Part shown: positions 49,561 through 60,528 of the stretch, piece after piece | Numbering within the stretch: position 1 is the first letter of the stretch | How the letters are laid out: each line of letters opens with the position of its first letter | Notes under the pieces: model-generated | Told to the model about the DNA's origin: nothing | Database searches by the model: none | What the model saw: the letters and a program-made list of their open reading frames with translations, nothing else | NCBI RefSeq assembly: GCF_036320965.1 | Contig: NC_092250.1 | Span: forward strand, 18,454,117-18,518,116 | Length of the DNA: 64,000 nucleotides | Reading direction: 5' to 3' | Origin: Panulirus ornatus | Taxonomy: Eukaryota; Arthropoda; Malacostraca; Decapoda; Palinuridae | Translations under genes and position numbers: made by a program

Positions 49561-50857
49561 TGGCTGATTCTCACCTGTCTGTCAGCTGGAAGCATCGTGT
49601 TCTTGTTTTTTTTCTTATTATTTTCTTTTCTTTGTGATGACCAGGATTCTTGATGTCCTGTTCCTTTGCCTCTCCCATCCCGTCTCTCATCATGTGTCTC
49701 CGTCCATTCCATTTCAACCCTTCCCTCACTGGATTCCTCTTATGTCTTACATGACGATCTTCACTTGTTCGCTTCACTTATGTGTCTCCTCTTCCTCCTC
49801 CTCCCACCTGGCGCTGGTCTTTCCCAGCCCTGAGTCGCCTCCCTGTCTATCACACAGTCTCCAGCGGGTCAAGTGGGCTAACCAGATTATCTCTTGTCAG
49901 GACGGCCATATGGCGAGTGGGCCTAGGAGAGGGGTCGGGGAGAGGGATGAGTGAGATGGGGTTTGGGGAGAGGGATAGGTGAGAGGGGTCGGAGACAAGG
50001 ATTAGTGAGAGAGTTGTTCTGGGTGAGGGATTTAGTGAGGAGGTAAGCAATAAGGTATTGAAAAAGGGATTTGGTTGATCTAAAACAGAAAACGTTTGCG
50101 ATGCTCGATCTTGATAGGGATTCTCCCCCAAATCCCTCTCGTCAGCTTCCCGAGACTGGTTAGGGATTGGACATATCGGCGACAAGTGTCAGAATAAGAT
50201 GGCTGGCGAGGGTTGTTTGAGGCGAAGCGGATCAGCTGATAAAGATGGAAGAAGAGGACAGGGATCAGGTTCTTACATAGGATCAGGACGTAGGCCTGAC
50301 CCAGCCTGGTCAGCGCCTGAGGTAATGGGTAAGATTCAACACGTCACACCCCGTGGTAGCAAGATGGACTTACAGAAGACCTAACCCAGGTAATGCAAGG
50401 TCGATACTCCTCCAGGTTTTACCGAGGACCTGACACCTGACCCTCCCAAGGCCCTGACCCATATTACTCCCCTTGGCTCTACTCGAACACCTAACCTCCC
50501 CAGGCTCTGACATTTGCCCTTCCTTAGACTCTAACGCTGTCGACGCCGATGCCAGGCTTTTCACTGCTCTCTCATGGTCAACACCTCGAGTCTGCCCGGC
50601 ACACCCTTGTGCTGGGGTTCGAGTCCCTCCCTTCCCATGCTCGGGGGTGTGGGGGGTGATGTTCGACCTCCCGCGCTGTAGGGATGTCTCGCATCCTGTA
50701 AGCCCGGGCTGTGTTGGCCTTGTTGCACTGGGTAAGGTGACGCTGATGGGGGGCGAATACACACGTCTCCTTCCGCAGACTCTCCCCCCATCTCGCACCT
50801 CACCCTAACCCCCACCTGTGTCCTACAACACTGGTAGTGGGGTTTAAAGGTGAGTTG

Positions 50858-50858
<1 letters not shown>
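49561..50858. other. Unique sequence, no gene seen
   Basis: Diverged GGGAGAGGGAT(G/A)GGTGAGA words at 49920-50040 look like a small decayed repeat. No coding support. Confidence 0.4.

Positions 50859-50859
<1 letters not shown>

Positions 50860-50937
<78 letters not shown>
50860..50937. repeat. (CT)n microsatellite
   Basis: A pure CT tract of about 78 bp. Confidence 0.97.
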
Positions 50938-50939
<2 letters not shown>

Positions 50940-51135
50940 GAGAGTCTCTTGTGTCTGGTCCGTTACTTCCCTGCCAACATATACTTGGTGTGGTTGGCTG
51001 ACGTAGACTTCTGTCGTGCTGCTCCCCCACCCGTCCCTGGGTGTAAGTAAGGGGAGTTTCGGGGGAGAGGACTTCTGCCTCGCTTGCCCCGATGGGTGAG
51101 ACCTGTCGTGGCTAGTGTGATGGGGCTGACACGGG

Positions 51136-51137
<2 letters not shown>

Positions 51138-51190
<53 letters not shown>
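51138..51190. repeat. (TG)n microsatellite
   Basis: A TG tract of about 52 bp. Confidence 0.97.
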
Positions 51191-51192
<2 letters not shown>

Positions 51193-51309
51193 GAGTTGTG
51201 TGGTAGTTATTGATGACTGTAATCGCCCCTTTGACTGAGGGTTGGAGGAAATGGCTTGGGATAAGAGTATTTTGATGACCACCAGAGGACGTCCTTCCCT
51301 TGGCTGCCT

Positions 51310-51450
51310 GCCTACCTAACGTTATTATACGGTCATTAAAGGGCAATACGTCCGGGATGATCCCTCACCTAACCGTATACTGCAGTGGGATTCGAACCGG
51401 CGTACCGCAGTCTGGTATGTGGTTATTCTATGACGTGTGTCAGGTAATAT
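51310..51450 (-). mobile_element. Possible tRNA-derived SINE fragment
   Basis: The minus strand carries a perfect Pol III B box, GGTTCGAATCC (51398-51388), within CGGTACGCCGGTTCGAATCC. The bases after it (CACTG) do not pair with GCCGG, so this is not a functional tRNA T-arm. I see no clear A box at the right distance. The assignment as a SINE relic is tentative. Confidence 0.35.
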
Positions 51451-52091
51451 TCAAGAAACATTGTGGTGTTGAGAGAGTCAGTGTCCCACATAAAGCTTGC
51501 TGAACCTGACGTTGTGTATCCTCCCGAGGGAGGGGAGTGTACGTAGTGTGAGGTGAAAAGCACTAGTCTTATCCATTGATAATCCTATGTTGTCCCTCTA
51601 CTCATTTCCGGCCCCTGGTATATATGTAGAAAATTCTCCTTTGTTTATTTGGACCATTGTGTACAATTATAGTTACATAAATGTGCTGTATGTGAGTTTA
51701 GAAGACAGTGGTGTTGCTTCGTCTTTTAACTGTACGGTATATGTACTTTGTCTTAACTTTATGTACACGTAATGTTACATACACACACACACACGCATAC
51801 ACATGCCGGTTGACGTCAGGTGTGTGTGTGTGTGTGTGTGTGTGTCGTCACCAGCAGCGCAGGCACCTGGCCAGTGTCTGCCATTAGCCAAACACCGGAC
51901 TCTTGTGTTAACCCACCATGGAGGCACCTGGGCGGGTGATCCCCCTCTGTTGTAACGTGGTCTCCTCTGTTCTCCCCACCACACTTAGGGGGGTGTCGGT
52001 GTGTGGTTGGGTGTTACATCTGTCTTCTGTAACGAGACCAACGTCTCCTTCTGGTACCTCCGCCCTACTGACGGGTTTCGTTAGTCCTTTT

Positions 52092-52094
<3 letters not shown>

Positions 52095-52172
<78 letters not shown>
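52095..52172. repeat. (TA)n microsatellite
   Basis: A pure TA tract of about 76 bp at the downstream (minus-strand 3') edge of a LINE tail. Confidence 0.97.
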
Positions 52173-52174
<2 letters not shown>

Positions 52175-52176
<2 letters not shown>

Positions 52177-52470
52177 GGCCGACATGGCCACACAGGCGAA
52201 ACATGGCCCCCAACCAAGGCCATCCCGGGTGAGAGAGAAATAGAAAAAAAAAAAGGATGAAGAAATGTGTGAAATGCTCGACAGGTGTTTGCGGACCTGG
52301 CTCTTCACGATGGACAGGTTATGTGAGGAGGAGATGATGAAAGCTGGAGAATTCCACAGCTTGTCTGTCCGGGGAAAGAAATGCAGGTGCCATCATGGCG
52401 TCCGGCCTTCATCGAATTCTAAAGTTCTCTCTGCTGTTCTTGCTGCCCTCCGTCGCAATGGAGGAAGAGT
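52175..52470 (-). pseudogene. LINE 3' ORF2 tail relic
   Basis: The minus strand reads HLHFFPRTDKLWNSP (about 52392-52348), then HNLSIVKSQVRKHLSSISHI (about 52322-52263), then a stretch ending near the TA tract. The FFPRTxxLWNSLP...FKxxVxxHL pattern is the C-terminal signature of jockey-type LINE ORF2. An upstream stop and lost spacing residues show decay. The LINE 3' end abuts the (TA)n tract, which may have grown from the element's 3' tail. Confidence 0.8.
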
Positions 52471-52679
52471 TCTCTTTGCCCTCCGGAATCTTCTTGAATA
52501 ATTCCTGTGTTCTGTGAAATGGCTTTTGCCTAGCCCTCTGTAGTCAGAAATGAGCAATATTTTTTTTTTTTGTTAAATTATTGATCGGTACGTCGAGCCT
52601 TGATGTGGACTGTATGATAAGATCATCATGCAGGGGGAGGTGGTTGTTGATCCAGCCGAGGGTTCTTACGTACGCAGAG

Positions 52680-52815
52680 AGTACAGTGTGTGCGTAGTTA
52701 CGTACGCAGAGAGAGTGTGTGTTGTGTGTGTGTGCGTAGTTACGTACGCAGAGAGAGTGTGTCTGTGTGTGTGCGTAGTTACGTACGCAGTGTGCGTGCG
52801 TGTGTGCGTAGTTCT
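52680..52815 (+). repeat. Diverged GTAGTTACGTACGCAGAG repeat
   Basis: The word AGTTACGTACGCAGAGAG recurs three to four times with TG-rich spacers of unequal length. TACGTACG tetramer symmetry is present in each. Confidence 0.8.
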
Positions 52816-52945
52816 GGAGGCGACTGAGAATATCATGTCGCTCTACGGTGGCCGCAAGATCCGGAGTCACCGATGGAAGACCGGTGTATCTTACGAGGGG
52901 GGATCGTTCGCTCAGAGCGAAGGAGGGATGATGATTGTTTCCACG

Positions 52946-52947
<2 letters not shown>

Positions 52948-52979
<32 letters not shown>

Positions 52980-53140
52980 GGTAGGTTCGGGGGTGAGGTT
53001 TGTGGTGTTGTGGTGAGCTCTGCGGCCGCGGTATGTGGTGGGTGGTGGGCTTCACGTTCATTCACTCGCCCGACACACCAGCAGGAAGATGACAATAACC
53101 TTGACGAATGACGCCCATGTTGCTCTCCTACCTACCGCTA

Positions 53141-53208
<68 letters not shown>
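52948..53208. repeat. (GA)n at 52950-52976 and (CT)n at 53144-53208
   Basis: A short GA and a longer CT tract form an inverted pair about 170 bp apart. Confidence 0.95.
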
Positions 53209-53212
<4 letters not shown>

Positions 53213-53427
53213 GTCGGCGGCGGGACAGGAAGCTAACGACCCGTCCCGGTTCACATGGCTGCTGGAGGTAAACCCGCCGTAGACCCAGTCAGCCTGGGGT
53301 ACAGCCACTACCCCAGGCGCCATAATTACCCCCCTCGACCCACCCCAGTTCTCTTACCTCAGCCTTCTAATTATCATCCATAAACACCGTAATTACCCCA
53401 GCATACAGTAACTACGCATAATTATAT

Positions 53428-53651
53428 ACATATATATATATATATATACATGTGTGTGTGTGTGTTTGCCATTTCCCGCGTTAGCATGGAAGCGTCAAGA
53501 GCAGAGGACTGAGCCTAACTGGAAGTGTCCTCACTTGGCCCCTTTCTCTGTTCCTTCTTTTGGAAAAGTAAAAACTGAAGGGGAGGATTTCTATCCCCCT
53601 CCACCCCCCGCTCCCTCCCCTTTTAGTCGCCTTTTACGACACGCAGGGAAT

Positions 53652-53700
<49 letters not shown>
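53428..53700 (+). mobile_element. Decapod dispersed repeat between (TA)n/(TG)n tracts
   Basis: After a short TA/TG tract, 53468-53650 reads CCATTTCCCGCGTTAGCATG ... CTCACTTGGCCCCTTTCTCT ... CCTTTTACGACACGCAGGGA ... and runs into a TG tract (53651-53695). I recognise this consensus as a high-copy dispersed repeat of decapod genomes, usually embedded between microsatellites. This is from memory and could not be searched. Its class is unknown to me. The Pro-rich frame across it is not a gene. Confidence 0.6.
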
Positions 53701-53993
53701 TGAATTAGTATATATGTTTGTTGACGGAGAAGCGGACGGTCGGTTTACCGAACATGTTGAGTCGAAGGGCCGGTTTACGAAGTGGGTTGACTGAGGTTTG
53801 AACCCGGTCGTCGCCCCGTCTGACGCCTTCAGACGTATGTAATTTATGGTAATGGCTATGGTAACGTGGGAGACGGGTGGTTACCAGCAGTGAGAGACGG
53901 GGTAATAATGATAATGAGGAGGGTAAGTAATTACTGACCCGTCCAGAGCAGAGAATGAAACTGTGATTGATTTTGTTATTTATTGAGCGTTGT

Positions 53994-53996
<3 letters not shown>

Positions 53997-54029
<33 letters not shown>

Positions 54030-54064
54030 CTGTGTGTGTGTGTGTGTGTGTGTTTGTTTGTGTG

Positions 54065-54100
<36 letters not shown>

Positions 54101-54108
54101 TTTGTGTG

Positions 54109-54142
<34 letters not shown>

Positions 54143-54150
54143 TTTGTGTG

Positions 54151-54218
<68 letters not shown>

Positions 54219-54226
54219 TTTGTGTG

Positions 54227-54282
<56 letters not shown>

Positions 54283-54290
54283 TTTGTGTG

Positions 54291-54359
<69 letters not shown>
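53997..54359. repeat. (TG)n array with periodic TTTGTTTGTGTGACTG interruptions
   Basis: About 360 bp of TG. The same 16-nt interruption starts at 54053, 54097, 54139, 54215 and 54279, so it has been copied by duplication of larger blocks. A GG marks the right section. Confidence 0.96.
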
Positions 54360-54360
<1 letters not shown>

Positions 54361-54682
54361 TATTCCCTCCTCATTCTGGCCCAGTGTTGTGAGTTGAGTG
54401 CTTTGTAGTTATCCTGGAAGAACGGGTCCATTGCTTGGATGAGGGGGGGGGGACGGAGGATGGGGGGGTCCTTGTAAGGGAGGCCAGGTAAGCACCCCTG
54501 ACACGCTCGCCGTCGCCATGTATGGCCGGACATGTATTATACATGAGTGAGTTACCTGCGCCGGGTGTGTGTGGGTGTGTGTGTGTGTGTGTGTGTGGGT
54601 GGTGTGGGAGTGGGCAGCTGGGGTGAACGGGAAGCAGGCGCCTCACCAAGGTGCAGATGGGTGTAGTGATTTCCCTAAGCGG

Positions 54683-54805
54683 CGGTACACGTGCCACAAG
54701 CGGTACACGTGCCACAAGCGGTGCACGTGCCACAAGCGGTGCACGTGCCACAAGCGGGACACGTGCCACAAGCGGTGCACGTGCCTCAAGCGGTACACGT
54801 ACACA
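54683..54805 (+). repeat. 18-bp array with an E-box in each unit, 7 copies
   Basis: Unit GGTACACGTGCCACAAGC. CACGTG occurs at 54688, 54706, 54724, 54742, 54760 and 54778. The seventh unit has CACGTA at 54796. The array runs into CA then CT microsatellites. Confidence 0.96.
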
Positions 54806-54809
54806 CACA

Positions 54810-54873
<64 letters not shown>
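54806..54873. repeat. (CA)n then (CT)n microsatellite
   Basis: A short CA tract is followed by a CT tract of about 62 bp. Confidence 0.96.
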
Positions 54874-54877
<4 letters not shown>

Positions 54878-55211
54878 GTTGCAGTGATAGATAAGCTCAA
54901 GGTTTGGTATATCAGGTACAGGAATATTTATATATATATATGACTTTGAATATTTATATCAGGTTTATGATAATGTGATAGCAAGTAAATTTTTTGTTGT
55001 AACAATTTATCAAATGGATTAATTTGGAAAGCGTTACTGATATTCTCTCTCTCATGACAGGTACGTTTGGTCATCATCAACTGTGTAGTGTCGCACTGGT
55101 GAAGGAAAACACGCAGGTAAGACGACCCTCCCCCCATCTGTACGACGGGTAAGCTTACGACGACCGTCCAACCGTACGACAGACCAGAAAGTCATGTACC
55201 TCACGTAGACA

Positions 55212-55371
55212 TGGACGACCCTTGAGCACGACGGTACGACCCCTGAACACGTGGGTATCATCTTAGTGACCTGACCGTGGATCTGACCCCAGGAGATTGA
55301 GGTCAGAGATGATGACCACCCACCCCTCCCTCCGTCGGTCATCCTACTCAAGGGTCGTACCACCGTCGTGC
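55212..55371. repeat. 21-bp family foldback (reverse, centre, forward)
   Basis: Reverse units CGACCCTTGAGCACGACGGT and ACGACCCCTGAACACG lie at 55214-55251. The centre has GGTATCATCTTAGTGACCTG facing GGTCAGAGATGATGACC. A forward unit ACTCAAGGGTCGTACCACCG (then TCGTG) ends at 55370. The layout matches 26001-26230. Confidence 0.85.
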
Positions 55372-55490
55372 GCGGAGGTTCTACAGTCAAAACCCTCGTT
55401 GGACTTGTGACAGTCATAGACTAGTTTCACACGAGATGGACTGGCAGGAGTTAGAACACCGCGTCTTTATATTACGTCAGGATCCACGGG

Positions 55491-55652
55491 AGAAGGTCGC
55501 TGGTAGAATGGCTCTCCCTCAAGGTAGATTCCTTGGTGCCATGGAGAAGGTCGCTGGTAGAATGGCTCTCCCTCAAGGTAGATTCCTTGGTGCCATGGAG
55601 AAGGTCGCTGGTAGAATGGCTCTCCCTCAAGGTAGATTCCTTGGTGCCATTT
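55491..55652 (+). repeat. 54-bp tandem triplication, identical copies
   Basis: AGAAGGTCGCTGGTAGAATG ... CCTTGGTGCCATGG repeats at 55491, 55545 and 55599 without visible differences. The 54-bp period is divisible by three, so an 18-residue block starting EKVAGRMALPQGRFLG repeats in frame within a 93-codon plus frame (55436-55717). The minus strand is open too. I do not call a gene. Confidence 0.95.
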
Positions 55653-55749
55653 CGTTGCAGAGGATGTTGGTTCACACCGGAAGGTTCTCCTCAGCACAAA
55701 GACCTCCTTGTCTGTAATAAGCGCCGGTCGACGCAGCCTTTTCTGTAGT

Positions 55750-56305
55750 GGTGTTGGCTCGTGTATGTTGTGAGGAGGGAAAGTGGAGGAGGCGCTATAT
55801 GAGGGTGGGTGTGTGTGTGTGAGGGGTGTGTGAAGTTTATTGTGTAATGGGAGTGAGAGGGAGGGAGGTTGGTTGTCGTCGTCTGTGGAGGAGGGGAGGT
55901 GTGTGATGATGGGAGAGGGAGGCTTGAGGTAGTATGTATGTATGTTATGATGGAAAGGAGATCTGAGATATTAGAGTGTGTGTGTGTGTGTGTGTGTGTG
56001 TTGATGGAAGAGGGCCTGAGTTAATGGAAGGAGTTACTTGTGACATTTGGAATGGTGTTTGAGATACTGGAGAAAGTGGGGGAGGTAGTGTTACCTGTTG
56101 GATGAGGAGTATTGTTGCGTGTTTCTTGGGTGATGTTAATGGTCACTTGGGTACTGTTGTGGGGAAAGGGGGGTGGGTGTGTGGGGGAGTGGGGGTAGTT
56201 ATGATAGGGATGTGGTGATGTTTGGGTGAGGTGGAGGGTAGGAATGGTGATGCTCTCTACGGTGTTCAGTGACGTAGGTTGATGTAGGGAGATAGATTGT
56301 GGAGA
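55750..56305. other. G/T-rich unique sequence with short (TG)n
   Basis: A TG tract lies at 55976-56001. GGAGGTGTGTGATGATGGGA-type words recur loosely. No gene was recognised. Confidence 0.45.

Positions 56306-56307
<2 letters not shown>

Positions 56308-56402
<95 letters not shown>
56308..56402. repeat. (CT)n microsatellite
   Basis: A pure CT tract of about 94 bp, the longest CT tract here. Confidence 0.97.
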
Positions 56403-56404
<2 letters not shown>

Positions 56405-56765
56405 CACGCCCATGTCCTCATAACACCTCATTTCCCCCTCCTGGCCCGCGCCCCCGACACAGCCAGCTGTGAGGTGTTGCCTTCACCACCACAGCCTGAC
56501 ACCACCCTTATGCACATAATTAGAAACCTGAGTGGTTTTGAGATGACGACATCCGACTCTGGTCATGTCTTTCTCTTTTTTTTTTCTGCGCATTTGAGCC
56601 ATGAATTTAAGACACGATGTGTTAAGGGAAGGAATGGGTCGTATTGTTAGACTGGTCATGGATTTTTAGAGTCGACTTTGGTCACTCAGATGGAGTGAGA
56701 TGTAGAATGCAAGGGGATAGAATGCGCTACCATGCATTGCTATGACAGGCACGAGTTTGGTAGAC

Positions 56766-56766
<1 letters not shown>

Positions 56767-56832
<66 letters not shown>
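56767..56832. repeat. (GA)n microsatellite
   Basis: A pure GA tract of about 64 bp. Confidence 0.97.
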
Positions 56833-56834
<2 letters not shown>

Positions 56835-56897
56835 CGCACCATGACCTCGTTGGGAGAGCGCCAACACAGAAAGCAATTGTTCACATTGAGGAGAGCT

Positions 56898-57123
56898 GTG
56901 TGTGTGTCCGTGTGTGTGTGTGTGTGTGTTGCTTGGGGGGGGGGGATGGGCAGCTGGGGTGTCTCATGCGAGTCACACACACACACACCCCCCCCCCCCC
57001 CCTGTCCTCCTCTCCCAGGTAACTGGTCATGTCGGCGACACAAGGGATTGGTACACGGGGAGTGGGGCATTGATGCGCAGTGGCCAGCAGCACAGGGAGT
57101 TGGAGGGGGGGGGGGGGGGGGGG
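56898..57123. repeat. TG / poly-G / CA / poly-C / poly-G cluster
   Basis: TG at 56898-56930, a G run from 56936, CA near 56975-56989, a C run of about 14 to 57002, and a G run of about 17 at 57107-57123. TG plus G on the left mirrors CA plus C on the right, an imperfect inverted repeat. Confidence 0.93.
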
Positions 57124-57490
57124 CAGTGACACAGGAAATGATGGATGACTCACTCGTCAATGATTGACCATCTTGTCAACACGTATGACCAGGGGTACAG
57201 CTGCTCACCTCTCCCTCCGCTACCCACCCCACCAAAAGGCAGGGTTTAGTCTTCGTGATATTCTCTGTTCATGTACGTCCGTCTTCCCCCGTATGTGAAA
57301 TTACATTCCTATGTTTTACGTATGGTGATGAAGGGGAGTTGGGTATTTTCCTTTCTGAATATTCTCTGGGGGATCTTCCATCACCTCTCCCACCCTCTGA
57401 CGTCAGTGAAGATGAATATGAAATGGAGGAATGCTGTAAATACCTCTCGTGAATAGCATTAAGTCGTCCGTCCCCTGACCCATTGAGCAG

Positions 57491-57720
57491 GAACGGTACG
57501 ATCCTTGAACACGGCGGCACGACCCTTGAACACGACGGTACAACCCTTGAACACGGCGGTACGATCCTTGAACACGGCGGCACGACCCTTGAACACGGCG
57601 GTACGATCCTTGAACACGGCGGCACGACCCTTGAACACGGCGGCACGACCCTTGAACACGGCGGCACGATCCTTCGAGCTCTCCGGCACGACTCCTGTGT
57701 GTCGTACCGTCGTGGTCTCG
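57491..57720 (-). repeat. 21-bp family array, reverse, closed by a forward unit
   Basis: About nine reverse units (CGGTACGATCCTTGAACACG plus G, or CGGCACGACC variant) start at 57494 and 57515. Types alternate TACGATCC and CACGACCC. A forward unit GTCGTACCGTCGTGG at 57701-57715 ends the block. Confidence 0.94.
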
Positions 57721-58785
57721 AAAAGATTAATAGTATGACACTTTAATCTCCTTTAATTCTAACAGCCAACAGATCCAAACAGTTAGAGGCTGTATAAGCC
57801 TTATCTGCGTGTAAGGTTAAGGACGAAGCTCCCGTACAGTGGCGCAATAGATCATTCCTTCTGACGAGACGTCATGACGCCTGGTCTCTTGAAGGTGGAA
57901 TTCAGAGGGTTGGTCTGCGGCGTGTGAGGGGTGGCTGGGGTGGGGGAACGGACCCCATGCTGTTAGCCAGCTCTCACCCACCTGTGTGCCTGGGAGGAGA
58001 TGGATGGGAGTGCCCGGGGGGTTGTGGGAGTGCCCTGGGACGGGTATGGGATGGGTGGAAGCGTGGGCGTGGAGAGAGAATGATGGGCAGGGGTTGTTTG
58101 TGTGGGGGGGTATAGGTAGGGTGCAGGGACGTGTTGTGGGTGTGTGTGTAGACCTGTGTATCGTATGGGGGTGGAAGGGACGGGGGTTAGGGTGAGGTGG
58201 ATTAGGGTTCCTTAGTGTGGATGAGGGATGTTCACGAGTGGCGATGTGGAAGTGAATTATAGAACGTTTTTGTGAATTATCAAAATAGATCAAAATTGGG
58301 GAGGAAATTGGGATGTGAGTGTAAATGGGGAGGACACTGAGACATGTGTAATTGTAACATCGTAAGGGATTGTATGACTTATTTCATTCTGTGTAGGTGT
58401 TCCCTCATCACTCCTTTATCACATCTGATTTTGCTGGTTCACATGATTCTCCGTATGAGCCATAGTGACATCTATGTAATAGTTACGCTTCCAATTGATT
58501 TTCTTAGTTTTTTTTCGGTGAATTACAGCGGACGTCTTGCTCATGAGCTGGTAAATATTGTATGATGATGTAGTCGCGTGGAAGAATGTGAATGTAAAAA
58601 CCCCGCCCCAGTAAGCAACATGATCATTATACAGTTGTAAGGACACTGATGATGATTGTTTGGATTTGTCATGTAGTGGTGTTGGTCTCAAGCGAAGGAA
58701 CTGCCTCCGTCGGCCGCTGTTATGTTCCAAGTGGACGACGTAGGTACGGTCATGGCTTCATCCTTCGCCGTCGGTCGCGTCAGAG
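57721..58785. other. Unique sequence, no gene seen
   Basis: G-rich at 57920-58200, AT-rich after 58240. Nothing recognisable. Confidence 0.45.
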
Positions 58786-58786
58786 A

Positions 58787-58843
<57 letters not shown>
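58787..58843. repeat. (CA)n microsatellite
   Basis: A pure CA tract of about 56 bp. Confidence 0.97.
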
Positions 58844-58844
<1 letters not shown>

Positions 58845-58971
58845 CCTGATGTGCGCCACTGGGCTTGAAAACAAGAAGAAGCCCGCTCACGTCGTGGGCC
58901 GGCTACGGAATATTCACCTGCGCTGAGTAGGTGCGTTAGGCCAGGTTAATGAGAGGAGGAGGAGGAGGAGG

Positions 58972-58975
<4 letters not shown>

Positions 58976-59014
<39 letters not shown>
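58976..59014. repeat. (CT)n microsatellite
   Basis: A CT tract of about 38 bp preceded by (GAG)n. Confidence 0.95.
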
Positions 59015-59017
<3 letters not shown>

Positions 59018-59619
59018 CGAGGGAAGCCTCATGATGATCAGCTGGCGGAGGTATTCTGGTCACGCCGGCGGTGGGGTCCTCTGGTTGGGGCGCCCTCCCT
59101 CCGCTCGCCAGCACGCGCGGCAGGAGGGAGGGAGGGAAGGAGCGGTGTTGGGGGTGGTGCTTGCTCCCCTCCCCCACAGTCTTAATTATTTCAAGTACAT
59201 AACCAGTTTATGAACACACCTCTTTACGAGGATATTTACTTTGCGGGCAGACACGTTTCGCAAATGTGCTCATTTACGAACGTAAAACTAATCAGAATCA
59301 TTTTCATGACGAGCGTTTGACAGCGTATTTTCGACAGACGTACTCGTTTGCCCAAAGTTGTTTTTCTTATACAGTTGTACTTGTTCGAGGTGTAGAGTAC
59401 GCAGGCGTGAAACTACGCAATATAATTGGGATACACTTTCAGAAAGTAGGTAAGCTGTAGGGACTGGGGACTGATTCACTGTCTGACACACATTAGAGTG
59501 TAAGCAAAATGAAATACGAGTCTCAGTTTTCGTATCATCCTTTTTCATATGGTATGAGAATTTGTCTTGAAGACCTGTCTGCAGAAAACACCGAGAAACC
59601 TCATTCTTAAGCAAAGTTT
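59015..59619. other. Unique sequence, no gene seen
   Basis: No gene was recognised. The last part may belong to the LINE relic that follows. Confidence 0.4.
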
Positions 59620-60515
59620 CTTTTTCTGCCTGACCATCGAAAATACCATACTTTTCACCGTCGAAAATGTTTCAATTTCTAAGGTATGGGAAAGTGAGGA
59701 AGAAAATAGATAAAGCACAGAATACTTTACCAACGCAGACATCACCGTACCGATACCAAACAGTGTGAAGGACCTGCGAGTAACAGTGTCTGACGACCTC
59801 ACACATTAAGACATTACCCTCTAAGAGGAGATGATAATGATGATGATGATAGGATGGATCGAGCGAACCATCAAGACGAGAGAAAAGGAAGATCAGTAAT
59901 GAACGGGTTATTCAAGGACACTATTATTAGCGGATAGAACACTGCCTCGTGATGACAGACATCACCTGTCACGGCAGGTGAGGTTGTAGAGGGAGGAAGT
60001 CTGGTGGAAGCTTTCACGGTCTGCATTCAACGCCGTGAGGGATCTGCGCTAATGTGAACGACTGAAATTACCGAGGTTGAACTGTGTGGAGCGCAGACGT
60101 GAGGGGTGTGTGTGATCACCATCAACATTGGAAGATCGTAGAAGGCATGTTTCCCCAACCTACTGTCGAGGATAGATTCCCAGTTGGAAAGACAGGTGTG
60201 GAAGATTTGAAAGTATGGCAACTGAAGTCAAAAGGTGTTACAAAACACGAGAAAACACCTCGAACATCCAGGGCCCAGAATTATTCATTATATTCCTTGC
60301 AAAAATCAGAAACACAATGGGATGAACGGTGGAGACATTTAAGAAGGTCGTGGATGTATATTTACAGAGATCACCAGACCAGCCAGTCTCTGATGGTCAC
60401 GTGAGACTGCAGACCGCGGCCTGCAACAGTTTGGTGGACCAGCAACCCAAGCCCCGCAGCTTGGAATCATCACCGAGGTGTAGGGATAGAAGACTTCCGA
60501 GGTAACTTTCAAGTA
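59620..60515 (+). pseudogene. LINE ORF2 post-palm and tail relic
   Basis: Plus-strand blocks follow the usual order of a CR1/jockey-type ORF2 after the RT palm. PNSVKDLRVTVSDDLTH (about 59756-59808) matches the 'VKDLGVxxSDxLxF' block. GWIERTIKTREKEDQ (about 59853-59898) matches GWILRTFKTRE. ERLKLPRLNCVERRRE (60057-60104) matches the 'ERLKxLxLxSLxRRRER' block, followed by a decayed WKIVEGMFP. TVETFKKVVDVYLQRSPDQP then HVRLQTAACNSLVDQQPKP end near 60450. Several frameshifts and stops separate the blocks, so it is dead. RT boxes A to C and the endonuclease are absent. Confidence 0.87.
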
Positions 60516-60528
60516 AACACACACACAT

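Noticed and set aside
53785..53810. Minus-strand GGTTCAAACC as a Pol III B box
   Set aside because: T-arm pairing fails and no A box is present upstream.
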